Of a stretch of 64,000 nt of DNA, positions 50,246 through 58,215 are shown piece by piece. Origin of the DNA: JADKCL01 sp031424495 (lineage in GTDB: Bacteria > Bacteroidota > Bacteroidia > J057 > JADKCL01); the NCBI GenBank assembly GCA_031424495.1, contig JANPHP010000343.1, positions 15,617 to 79,616 on the forward strand, read 5' to 3'. Numbering within the stretch: position 1 is the stretch's first letter; every line of letters begins with the position of its first letter. Position numbers and translations under genes: made by a program. The notes under the pieces are model-generated. The model did not search any database, had not been told where the DNA came from, and saw only the letters and a list, made by a program, of their open reading frames with translations.

Positions 50246-51943
50246 GTGGAACTGCTGCGCAACATATTTGGACTGAATATTGAGATCCCACTCTTGTTCA
50301 CGCAGTTTTATTTCTGGGGATTTTTTGTGACCGTGTTGGCGGTGTTTGCGGTGATTCAGCGCGAGAAATTGGCGAGGAATACCTTTCTGTTTGTGGTGAG
50401 CATATTCTTCTACTACAAGACAGGCGGATTCTTCTTTGTCTTGTTGCTGTCCTCCACAGTCATCGACTATTTTGTAGGCCTTTCGATCCACCGCGCGGCG
50501 CGAAAGGGGGAAAAGCTCGGGTTTCTGATTTTTGCGATCGTTTACAACTTGCTGGTCTTGAGCTATTTCAAGTACAGCTACTTCTTTACCGAATCTTTCA
50601 ACGATGTGTTTGGCACCTCGGTGGTGTACCATAACCATTTCAGTGTCTGGGTCAATCAGATTCAAGACGTACTTTCAGCGGCGTTGGACATGAAAATCGG
50701 GCGCACCTTGCCCATCGACAAGCTCATCCCGCCGATCGGTGTTTCGTTTTTCACCTTTCAGACGATTTCTTATGCCATCGACGTGTACCGTGGCGATGTG
50801 AAGCCCGTGCGCAACATTCTGGACTTCGGCTTTTTTGTGAGCTACTTCCCGCAGCTCGTGGCTGGGCCGATCGTGCGTGCATCGGATTTCATTCCGCAGA
50901 TCTATCAGCCCTATCAGGTGACGCGCCGCGAGTTTGGCATCGCCGTGTTTTGGGTGCTGCGCGGACTCATCAAAAAGCTGGTCTTTGCCGACTTCATCGC
51001 CGTGAATTTTGTGGACCGCATTTTTGCGAATCCTGAGCTCTATACGGGTTTTGAAAATCTAGTTGGGGTATACGGCTATTCGCTCGTGGTCTATGGCGAC
51101 TTCTCAGGCTATACCGACATCGCCATCGGCATTTCGCTCATGATGGGATTCAGGTTGCCAGTCAATTTCAATTCGCCTTACAAAGCGCGCAGCGTGGCCG
51201 AGTTTTGGCGGCGATGGCATATTTCCTTGTCGACTTGGTTGCGCGACTACTTGTACAAGCCGCTGGGCGGCAACAAAGGTGCTACTGTGGTGACTTGGGC
51301 GTTTTATGGCCTGTTGCCCTTGATCGCCTTGGCTGTTTTTGGGTGGGATTACCTACCCGCAATTTTGATTGTGAGTGCGGGCGTTGCTGCCTTGCTGCTC
51401 TTTCTCGACCTCAAGTATCCGGAGACGCGGTTGGAAATGGCCGTGAGCGCCAACCTGCTCATCACCATGCTGCTCGGCGGCTTCTGGCATGGCGCAAGTT
51501 GGATGTTCATTATCTGGGCGGCGCTCAATGGATCTGCCCTCGTCGTGTACAAGTATTGGAAACGAATCAGCCCCTACGAGGGCCGCACGGAGTGGTATTG
51601 GGTGGCTTGGTCGGTGTTTTTTACCTTCAGTTTCATCTCATTCACCCGCATCTGGTTCCGCTCCCCCAACCTCGAGATCGCCAATGCACTGTTGCACAAC
51701 ATCAGGCACAACTTTGGTTTTGAACACATCCGAGCAGTGATCGACAACTACTTCAGGGTGTTTTATGTAATGTATGCTGGCTTGGTAATCCACTGGGCGC
51801 CAAGTAGCTTTAAGCAAGAGGTGATCGATAAATTTGTCGATCTGCCTTTGGTAGCCAAGGTCCTCGTCACAGCAGGGATCATATTCTTGGTTTTGCAAGT
51901 GACTTCGAGCGGCTTGCAGCCGTTTATCTACTTCCAATTCTGA
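50246..51943 (+). CDS. MBOAT-family O-acyltransferase
   Basis: 565 residues from a GTG at 50246. No ATG lies near, and upstream codons fall inside the previous gene. Roughly ten or more membrane helices. MBOAT marks: GVSFFTFQTISYAIDVYRG, SYFPQLVAGPIVRA, YGDFSGYTDIAIGISLMMGF, FWRRWHISLSTWLRDYLYKP (His325) and LGGFWHGASWMFI (catalytic His415). It moves acyl groups from a cytoplasmic donor across the inner membrane to periplasmic glycan, as AlgI, PatA and DltB do. It is the last gene of the operon, 13 nt after the second SGNH gene. Confidence 0.92.
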   Translation: MELLRNIFGLNIEIPLLFTQFYFWGFFVTVLAVFAVIQREKLARNTFLFVVSIFFYYKTGGFFFVLLLSSTVIDYFVGLSIHRAARKGEKLGFLIFAIVYNLLVLSYFKYSYFFTESFNDVFGTSVVYHNHFSVWVNQIQDVLSAALDMKIGRTLPIDKLIPPIGVSFFTFQTISYAIDVYRGDVKPVRNILDFGFFVSYFPQLVAGPIVRASDFIPQIYQPYQVTRREFGIAVFWVLRGLIKKLVFADFIAVNFVDRIFANPELYTGFENLVGVYGYSLVVYGDFSGYTDIAIGISLMMGFRLPVNFNSPYKARSVAEFWRRWHISLSTWLRDYLYKPLGGNKGATVVTWAFYGLLPLIALAVFGWDYLPAILIVSAGVAALLLFLDLKYPETRLEMAVSANLLITMLLGGFWHGASWMFIIWAALNGSALVVYKYWKRISPYEGRTEWYWVAWSVFFTFSFISFTRIWFRSPNLEIANALLHNIRHNFGFEHIRAVIDNYFRVFYVMYAGLVIHWAPSSFKQEVIDKFVDLPLVAKVLVTAGIIFLVLQVTSSGLQPFIYFQF

Positions 51944-52268
51944 GCAGAATTTACAGAATTTTCCGAATCAGTTTTGGTGTTGAATTCTGGGTGGCTAGTG
52001 TTGGGCAGTATTTGGAGCAGAATATACAGAATTTTCCGAACCGATGTTGGTGTTGAATTCTGGGTGTTGAGCTGAGTAGAATTTGGAGCAGAATATACAG
52101 AATTTTCCGAATCAATTCTGGTGTTGAATTCTGGGTGGCTAGTGTTGGGCGGTATTTGGAGCAGAATTTACAGAATTTTCGGAACTGATTCTGGTGTTGA
52201 ATTAGCTGCGCTGAATGGCGTAGAATTCAACATAGCGCTGAATTCTGGAAATTCGGAAAATTCTGCTC
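51942..52268. repeat. 71-73 bp tandem repeat with inverted terminal copy
   Basis: Units begin GAGCAGAATTTACAGAATTT at 51942, 52015, 52086 and 52159 (periods 73, 71 and 73; the fourth is partial, to about 52203). Each contains the word CAGAATTTTCCGAA. At 52222-52268 pieces of the unit recur inverted (AGAATTCAACA, then TTCGGAAAATTCTGCTC), overlapping the last codon of the T9SS gene on the other strand. The first unit covers the MBOAT stop. There is no coding sense; it fills the gap between two convergent genes and may fold as transcript-end hairpins. Confidence 0.8.
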
Positions 52269-55200
52269 AATTCTGATCTATTTGGAGGCGTATCCTTTGG
52301 GCGTTTCCAGCTTGCCAGACTTCTACAATGTACATGCCACTGGCTATGCCTTTGAGATCTAGTTTGCAGCTTGACCGTTGCGACGTGACTTGGGAGAGGA
52401 TGGTGCGTCCTTGCAAATCGATCAGTTTCACGGTTGCTGTGCCTAGGTCTTCGACCGCCCATGAGACCGTCACCATTTCTGATGCCGGGTTGGGAATCAG
52501 TACCAAGCCACTATTTTGGCTTTGATCGACGTGCACCATCGTGACGTCGCGCAGCACCATGCTGTAGTCCTCGACCTCGCCAAAGTAGTTGTTACATGGG
52601 TCGGCGACCAAGTTGTTGCCGTAGATGCAGCGCACGCGCATCACGACTGTGTCGGGAATGATCGGCACGTGAGGCACTGTAAACGATGCATAACTCTTGT
52701 GATCGCTATCAAGATCGCTCATCACCGCCTGTTCGGTGGCTTGGAAGTCGCCATCATGATTCCAGTCGATCCAGAGAAACATCGAGTCTGAGGTGAATGA
52801 GTAATTGAGCGATGCCATGAGGGAATAGCTGCTGTCGCGGTACAGATCGGTATAGGTCGATCTGAAGTCGCCGTAGTAGTCTTGGGCGGATGCATTGTTC
52901 AGCGCGGCGACGCGCACCGTGTCGATGAAGTCAAATGTCGTGCCTGCTGAGCCGGAGGCTGGGCAAGGAATACCCAGTTTGACCAGGTACATCAGCCGCT
53001 CGGTGCGGGCACTGTCGCCATTGGGAGCCGTGCCTGTGATGCGGTAGTAGACATGGGTGCCTTGCGGCTGCTGCGGAATCGTAGCTCTGAAGGTGTCGCC
53101 TTGCAGGTGTTGCATGGCGACGAGATTGGCTTGACTTCCGACACTGATGCCCCAGCGCAGGGCAGCGCTCTGGATGCCACCTGCGTTGCGGATCACGGCG
53201 GTAACTTGAACAGTATCCGATGGTTTGGGTCGCAGCCCAAAACTGGCAGGGTTCGTGATCACCTTCACGATTTGAGGCTTGCCTTCGCGGCCCGGGATCG
53301 GCGCCTCCCAGACGCCACGGCCCCAAGTGCCGACGCGGATCAGGCCCGCGCCTTCCAATACCTCCAAGTCGTTGATGACGACAGCCGGCAGGCTGTCGGC
53401 GTAGAGCGTCCAAGTACTCGTGCCCGCATCCGCATAATACACACCTACATCCATGCCCAAGAGCATGCGCGCAGGAGGGCCAGCGGTAAAGGCTAGCGCA
53501 TCTGCAGGCAGATTGGGCAGGTTGCCTGTGCGATTGACCCAGGTGGTGCCGCCATTGCTGCTTGTGAAAACTTTGTTGGCGGCGTTGAATCCGCTCATGC
53601 AGACGGCAACTTGATCTGGGTCGTCGGGGTGAACCGCAATGCGGTTGATGTACAAATTGGGCAATCCGGCATTCACATAAGTCCAATTATGGCCATTGTT
53701 GGTGCTGCGCTTGATCTCGCTGCCGCGCGAGACATAGAGCCTGTTGGAGTCGCTCGGGGCGATGGCGATTTCGTCGTGGTTGCCGCCTTGCAGGCCTGCG
53801 AGGCCCTGCCAAGTGTCGCCATTGTCATTGCTTTTGAAAATCGAATCGTAGGCCATGAAAATCGTATTCTCATTGCTCGGGTCGATGACTGAGGGCGTGA
53901 TCCAGGTGCCATTGGAGGTTGGGGAAACGCCGACAGCGTTTTGGCCACCTTGGTCGGTGCGTTGTAGGTTGCCGTTTTGGATGGTGCCAAACCAGATCTC
54001 CGGATTGTTCCAGTCAAAGTGGGCTTGCATACCATCCGCCCCGATCCACTCATGCCAGACCCCATTGAGCATCGCACTGGTCCCATTGTCTTGCGAGCCG
54101 CCCACGATGTCTTCGGCATCCATCACCGAGCAACCGATGCGGTAAAACTCCTTGACGCCAACGCCTTGATTGATCTTGGTCCAGGTCTGCCCATTGTCGC
54201 TGCTGTAGCCGAGAAAGCCATCTGTGCCTGTGAAAATGCGATTTCCCCAAGTCCGGAAGACCCGCATGTCGGCATGGAGATAATTGTTGCCAAAGAAGTT
54301 GGTCCATTCGGCAAAGACGGTCCAGTTGAGGCCGCCATTGATGCTTTTGTATTGGTTGAGGCTGCCGGCATAGATTTCATTGGGTTGCGTGGCCGAGACG
54401 CCGAGGGTCATGATGCCCGAGTTGGTGGGATCCACGCTGATGCTGGACCAAGTGATGCCTTGGTCAGTGCTTTTGAAAATGCCCGATCCCGAGCCGACAT
54501 AGAGCCAATCGGGCGCGGCGGCGCTCACGGCCATGAAGGGGTAGCCATTCTGCCCAGCGATGGCATGATTGGTCCAAGTCTGGCCGCCATTGGTGCTGCG
54601 GCGCAACTGGTTGTAGCTGTTGCTGTCGAATGCATACAAGACCTGCGAATTGGTGGGGTGGCCCACCATTGTGGTGATGTTGCCATTGTAGCAGCTCGTC
54701 CAGGCGTTGCCGCCGTCGACGCTGCGTTGGACGCCGCTGTTGGTGGAGACAAAAAAGGAGTCGGCGCTGGCCATTACAAATTCGCCAGCGTAGGCCTGTT
54801 GCTGGGTGTAGCTGAGGCCCGTCGTGCCCCAGGTCTCGCCAAAGTCTGTGCTTTTGAGCAGGCCATAGCTGTAGCCGGCGGCGTGGCGGGTGAGGATCCA
54901 GACCTCGTTGCGGCGGTCAGGGTGCACCTCGATGTCCACGACGCCCACGGCTGGCAGGTCTTGCGTGGTTGCATGCCAATTGAGGCCGCCATCGGTGGTT
55001 TTCCAGAATCCACCGCTTCGCGAGCCGAGATAGACCGTGTCCGCGGTGACGGCACCGCCCCAGACGGCGGCGATTTGGCCGAGACCAGCCGCCCAGCTGG
55101 GCGGCAAGATATTGCCAGCGCTGCTCGGGCCTCTGACGGTCCAGCTGCCCGGCATGCCGGCAGCCTTGGCTGTGGGCTGGGTAGCGATGAATTGGCTATA

Positions 55201-55467
55201 TTCCTTGGTGGCGATTTGTGCATCAAATTGGCTGCGGTCGCCGCTGGGGTAAAATCGGCGCTCGTACTCGTAGCGCCAGCGCTGGTAGGTCTTCCAGCCT
55301 TTGCCTGGGCCCGTGCCATTGGCCGCAAACCATGCATCCGCCTCTTGGATCAGCGCATTCACATTCACATTGGGATCAAAATATTTCTGCTTGAATGGCT
55401 GGCTCAGGGCCATTAGGGGCAGTAGTGTGAGCAGGAAAATGGCGGCGTAGCGCAGAGCAGATTTCAT
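52267..55467 (-). CDS. Large secreted BNR/sortilin-like propeller protein with GEVED domain, T9SS cargo
   Basis: 1066 residues from MKSALRYAAIF; signal peptide ends at MALSQ. Many Asp-box/sortilin-type repeats span about residues 120-660 (GGFWKTTDGGLNWHATTQD, LLKSTDFGETWGTTGL, SVDGGNAWTSCYN, STDQGITWSSIS), a ten-bladed-like propeller. A GEVED domain follows (YGNNLVADPCNNYFGEVEDY). The last 80 residues are a T9SS type A domain (LIPNPASEMVTVSW ... IASGMYIVEVWQA). The protein probably binds glycans or proteins at the cell surface. The tandem repeat overlaps its stop. Confidence 0.9.
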   Translation of the reverse strand: MKSALRYAAIFLLTLLPLMALSQPFKQKYFDPNVNVNALIQEADAWFAANGTGPGKGWKTYQRWRYEYERRFYPSGDRSQFDAQIATKEYSQFIATQPTAKAAGMPGSWTVRGPSSAGNILPPSWAAGLGQIAAVWGGAVTADTVYLGSRSGGFWKTTDGGLNWHATTQDLPAVGVVDIEVHPDRRNEVWILTRHAAGYSYGLLKSTDFGETWGTTGLSYTQQQAYAGEFVMASADSFFVSTNSGVQRSVDGGNAWTSCYNGNITTMVGHPTNSQVLYAFDSNSYNQLRRSTNGGQTWTNHAIAGQNGYPFMAVSAAAPDWLYVGSGSGIFKSTDQGITWSSISVDPTNSGIMTLGVSATQPNEIYAGSLNQYKSINGGLNWTVFAEWTNFFGNNYLHADMRVFRTWGNRIFTGTDGFLGYSSDNGQTWTKINQGVGVKEFYRIGCSVMDAEDIVGGSQDNGTSAMLNGVWHEWIGADGMQAHFDWNNPEIWFGTIQNGNLQRTDQGGQNAVGVSPTSNGTWITPSVIDPSNENTIFMAYDSIFKSNDNGDTWQGLAGLQGGNHDEIAIAPSDSNRLYVSRGSEIKRSTNNGHNWTYVNAGLPNLYINRIAVHPDDPDQVAVCMSGFNAANKVFTSSNGGTTWVNRTGNLPNLPADALAFTAGPPARMLLGMDVGVYYADAGTSTWTLYADSLPAVVINDLEVLEGAGLIRVGTWGRGVWEAPIPGREGKPQIVKVITNPASFGLRPKPSDTVQVTAVIRNAGGIQSAALRWGISVGSQANLVAMQHLQGDTFRATIPQQPQGTHVYYRITGTAPNGDSARTERLMYLVKLGIPCPASGSAGTTFDFIDTVRVAALNNASAQDYYGDFRSTYTDLYRDSSYSLMASLNYSFTSDSMFLWIDWNHDGDFQATEQAVMSDLDSDHKSYASFTVPHVPIIPDTVVMRVRCIYGNNLVADPCNNYFGEVEDYSMVLRDVTMVHVDQSQNSGLVLIPNPASEMVTVSWAVEDLGTATVKLIDLQGRTILSQVTSQRSSCKLDLKGIASGMYIVEVWQAGNAQRIRLQIDQN

Positions 55468-55607
55468 ACTTTGGTGCAATTGAGGCAGCAAGGTAGGTCT
55501 TCGCGCGTAAATGGACAAAGCAGAATTGGCGGGAGGATGACGCTCTTGCCGAATTTTAATTCATTTCAGGCGGTCGCGTGAAACGAATTGCGGGCCCAAG
55601 GCAAGCG

Positions 55608-56453
55608 CTACCTGATCTGCACGTGTAGGTGGTCATCGTGCCGCGCCGCCTGGCAGCCGTGGTAACGAATCTTGGGCGAAGACAAATCCATCCGCGCCTT
55701 GAGATGCGGCTCGATGAACATTTTGGCAATCGCAGGTTGCGCCGCAAACAGCTCCACCATGGCCTTGGTGCGTGCTTCGTCCAGCTCAAAGGCATCCTTG
55801 GACCATTGCGGAACGATTGATTGCATGATGCTGTATTGCCAGTGGCCGCCTTGTCCACAGATGGCAGGCTGATCCTGCTCGCCTTTTTTGGGATCGGCGT
55901 AGACGCCATATCCTAGCCAAGAAGGGCTGTCATTTTTGGTTTCGCCCGTCGCAGGGTCCATGTAGCAAAACGCAAGATCGAGCTTTTTGCCATCGTCGTG
56001 GCTGCGGTGTGGCAAGAGCGAAAAGCCATCCCAAAACGGGAAATTGGCATCGAGATAATACAAATCCGTGCCCGGGAATCGCGCCGCCATCTGGTCGGCG
56101 ACCGCGATTGTCGCCTCGCGCAGCTCGGCGCGCACGTAGTGGCGATTGAGCAGACAGGTGAATGCGCGCAGCGGTCGCAAGTGCCCGCTGCCCCACATCG
56201 GCAAGGGTGCGCGGCCGAGCGGCCGCGCCAGCAAGGGCACGATGAGCAACGTCGCCACCAAGTACAAGGCCATGAAATAGCCCAGCTTGGCCAGCCGCAG
56301 CTTCCACGGATGGCTGATGCGGCGCTCGATCCAGCCTTGTGATGCGATGGCGGCCAAATAAAGCACGCCGCCCACTTGCGTGAGCACCGTAAGCAAGGCC
56401 GCCACGAGTGCGATCGCGAAAACCTTCAAGACTCTGGAAAGGATGGGAGACAT
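55608..56453 (-). CDS. Membrane-anchored LAS-type (MepA-like) peptidoglycan peptidase candidate
   Basis: 281 residues. Two N-terminal membrane helices (residues 10-38 and 55-79). The periplasmic part has LLPHRSHDDGKKLDLAFCYM, whose H-x6-D spacing is the LAS zinc motif, and ends with CQAARHDDHLHVQIR, which supplies the H-x-H ligand. LAS metallopeptidases include MepA, VanX and VanY, which cut peptidoglycan peptides. No homologue is close enough by eye to give a substrate. A Cys pair (CYMD, CGQGG) may form a disulfide. It is a single minus-strand gene, divergent from the second AbiE module. Confidence 0.8.
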   Translation of the reverse strand: MSPILSRVLKVFAIALVAALLTVLTQVGGVLYLAAIASQGWIERRISHPWKLRLAKLGYFMALYLVATLLIVPLLARPLGRAPLPMWGSGHLRPLRAFTCLLNRHYVRAELREATIAVADQMAARFPGTDLYYLDANFPFWDGFSLLPHRSHDDGKKLDLAFCYMDPATGETKNDSPSWLGYGVYADPKKGEQDQPAICGQGGHWQYSIMQSIVPQWSKDAFELDEARTKAMVELFAAQPAIAKMFIEPHLKARMDLSSPKIRYHGCQAARHDDHLHVQIR

Positions 56454-56500
56454 CGTTGGAGTTGTACGGAATGAAAAAATAAGCGTTTGGTTGATGGAAA

Positions 56501-56529
56501 TGTTACAAAAAATGAGTATATTTGTAACA
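56501..56529 (+). promoter_or_regulatory. Promoter with overlapping palindromic operator
   Basis: A perfect 9-bp inverted repeat TGTTACAAA-N11-TTTGTAACA spans 56501-56529. It overlaps an exact -7 box TATATTTG (56517-56524), 9 nt before the AbiEi-like ATG. An antitoxin dimer binding here would cover the promoter, the expected layout for an autorepressed AbiE-type module. Confidence 0.65.
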
Positions 56530-56533
56530 AGAA

Positions 56534-57157
56534 ATGAATGAAAAAATGGTGGATTCTATTCATAACCAAGTAGAAATGCGGATCAAATCAAGGCCGAGAG
56601 GCACGGTCATATTTCCCGCAGACTTCAAGCAGATCGGTGGCGTCGATGCCGTAAAAATGGCCTTGTCGCGGCTCGCCAAGGAAAATACCATTGTGCGCGT
56701 AGCCCAAGGAGTTTACCTCTATCCCAAAGTAGATCGCGAGTTGGGGCAGCTGTCGGCGTCGATCGAGGCGATCGCCGAGGCGATCGCGCGGCGCGACCGT
56801 GCGCGGATCATGCCGACGGGAGTGCTTGCGATGCAATTGCTAGGCTTCTCCACCCAGGTGCCCATGAAAACGGTGTTCCTCACCGATGGATCTCCGCGTA
56901 AAATACAATTGGGGCGCCGCTCGATTACTTTCAAGCGCACTAGCCCCAAACTCTTGGCCATGAAAGGAAAAATTACTAGCTTGGTCGTTGTAGGCTTGCA
57001 GGAGCTCGGAAAAGAGGCGGTGACGCAAGAGGTCATGACATTGGTTGCGGCGGCATTGCGGCGAGAAACCAAGGAGGTGATCGCACACGATATCCTGTTG
57101 GCTCCGGCGTGGGTGGCAAGCCTCATGCAGGCAGCAATCGATCAAAACAACAATTGA
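56534..57157 (+). CDS. DUF6088/AbiEi-type antitoxin (second module)
   Basis: 207 residues. Short winged-helix start: NQVEMRIKSRPRGTVIFPAD, then MALSRLAKENTIVRVAQGVYLYPK (given in parts), the DUF6088/AbiEi wHTH with its Y-L-Y-P wing. The remainder is a small AbiEi core (RARIMPTGVLAMQLLGFSTQ, then MKTVFLTDGSPRKIQLG and ITFKRTSPK), a typical DUF6088 ending. It is unrelated in sequence to the first module's antitoxin (242 residues). The AbiEii gene follows after 2 nt. Confidence 0.85.
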   Translation: MNEKMVDSIHNQVEMRIKSRPRGTVIFPADFKQIGGVDAVKMALSRLAKENTIVRVAQGVYLYPKVDRELGQLSASIEAIAEAIARRDRARIMPTGVLAMQLLGFSTQVPMKTVFLTDGSPRKIQLGRRSITFKRTSPKLLAMKGKITSLVVVGLQELGKEAVTQEVMTLVAAALRRETKEVIAHDILLAPAWVASLMQAAIDQNNN

Positions 57158-57159
57158 AA

Positions 57160-58158
57160 ATGGAGTGGTACAAACTTACAGCTAGTAGAAAACGCACAAT
57201 TATCGAAGAGGTCGCGGCCCGGCAAGGACTGCCCACGCAAGCCGTCGAAAAAGATTGGTGGGTGACGCAGTGCCTTCGCGCAATTTTTCAGTCAAGCGTA
57301 GCATCCCATATCATTTTCAAAGGCGGGACATCGCTGAGCAAGGGCTGGGGGCTGATCGACCGGTTTTCGGAGGACATCGACCTTTCCATCGACCGGGAAT
57401 TGTTGGGATTTTCTGGAGAATTGTCCAAAAGTCAGATCACGAAGCTCAGAAAACGATCCTGCGAATTTGTCTCAAAAGACCTTGCCACTATTGTTCAGGA
57501 TGGTTTGTCTGCGTTTGGGGCCAAGGATTTTGAAATGCACATTCCACCATCTCCCAATTCAGATACTGATCCGCAAACAATTTATGTCACCTATCCCTCC
57601 TTGGTGCCGATGTTGGACTATTTGCCAGCGAGGGTTAAGATCGAAGTCGGGGCGAGGGCATTGATGGAGCCAATCGAATCTCGGCCCATTCGTTCGATGA
57701 TAGGCCTCAGCTATGGTGACGCAGCCTTTGCCGACGATACATTTCCAGTAGCGTCGGTATTGCCGAAGCGCACTTTTTTGGAAAAGGTATTTTTGCTGCA
57801 CGAATTGCTGGCCTCTACGCCTGAGCGCGTGGGTGCAAGGTTGACAAGGCATCTCTATGATTTGGAAAGAATCATGGACACCGAGCATGGTGAGGCTGCC
57901 ATTTCGGATGTTGAATTGTTTCAACAAATCGCCAATTTCAGAAGGCAATACAACGCCATCAAAAACGTCGACTATGATATGCATCAACATGAGCATATCG
58001 CGATTGTCCCGAGCCTGCAATTTCGGTCGGCTTGGGAAGCGGATTACGAGGGCTTGGCAAGCAATATGATTTTTGGGGATGCGCTTACGTTTTCACAATT
58101 GCTGGATCGAATGGACGTTTTGCAAGCAAGATTCAATGGCGTGCCCAAGGCCAATTGA
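57160..58158 (+). CDS. AbiEii-like nucleotidyltransferase toxin (second module)
   Basis: 332 residues from MEWYKLTAS. Motif I IIFKGGTSLSKGWGLIDR and the metal motif FSEDIDLSIDREL (D-x-D) are textbook for the AbiEii/DUF1814 toxin group. A conserved segment, VKIEVGARALMEPIESRPIR, supplies the third acidic/strand element. The late YGDAAFADDTFPVASVLPKR and FLEKVFLLHELL match. It is longer in its C-terminal helical part than the first module's toxin, and little else matches. It is presumably neutralised by the upstream protein; start and stop are separated by 2 nt. Confidence 0.9.
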   Translation: MEWYKLTASRKRTIIEEVAARQGLPTQAVEKDWWVTQCLRAIFQSSVASHIIFKGGTSLSKGWGLIDRFSEDIDLSIDRELLGFSGELSKSQITKLRKRSCEFVSKDLATIVQDGLSAFGAKDFEMHIPPSPNSDTDPQTIYVTYPSLVPMLDYLPARVKIEVGARALMEPIESRPIRSMIGLSYGDAAFADDTFPVASVLPKRTFLEKVFLLHELLASTPERVGARLTRHLYDLERIMDTEHGEAAISDVELFQQIANFRRQYNAIKNVDYDMHQHEHIAIVPSLQFRSAWEADYEGLASNMIFGDALTFSQLLDRMDVLQARFNGVPKAN

Positions 58159-58215
58159 ACCCTGTGATTCGGTTGCAGCCTCATGTTGTCATCCGAAAAC
58201 CCACTAAATTGCCCC

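Noticed and set aside
51942..52203. CRISPR-like repeat array
   Set aside because: Units of 71-73 bp repeat with hardly any unique spacers between, and no cas gene is present; a plain tandem repeat fits better.
53977..55416. Long plus-strand open frame (479 codons)
   Set aside because: It is antisense to the BNR/T9SS gene, which has clear domains, signal peptide and sorting domain. The reverse frame has no motifs and results from biased codon use.
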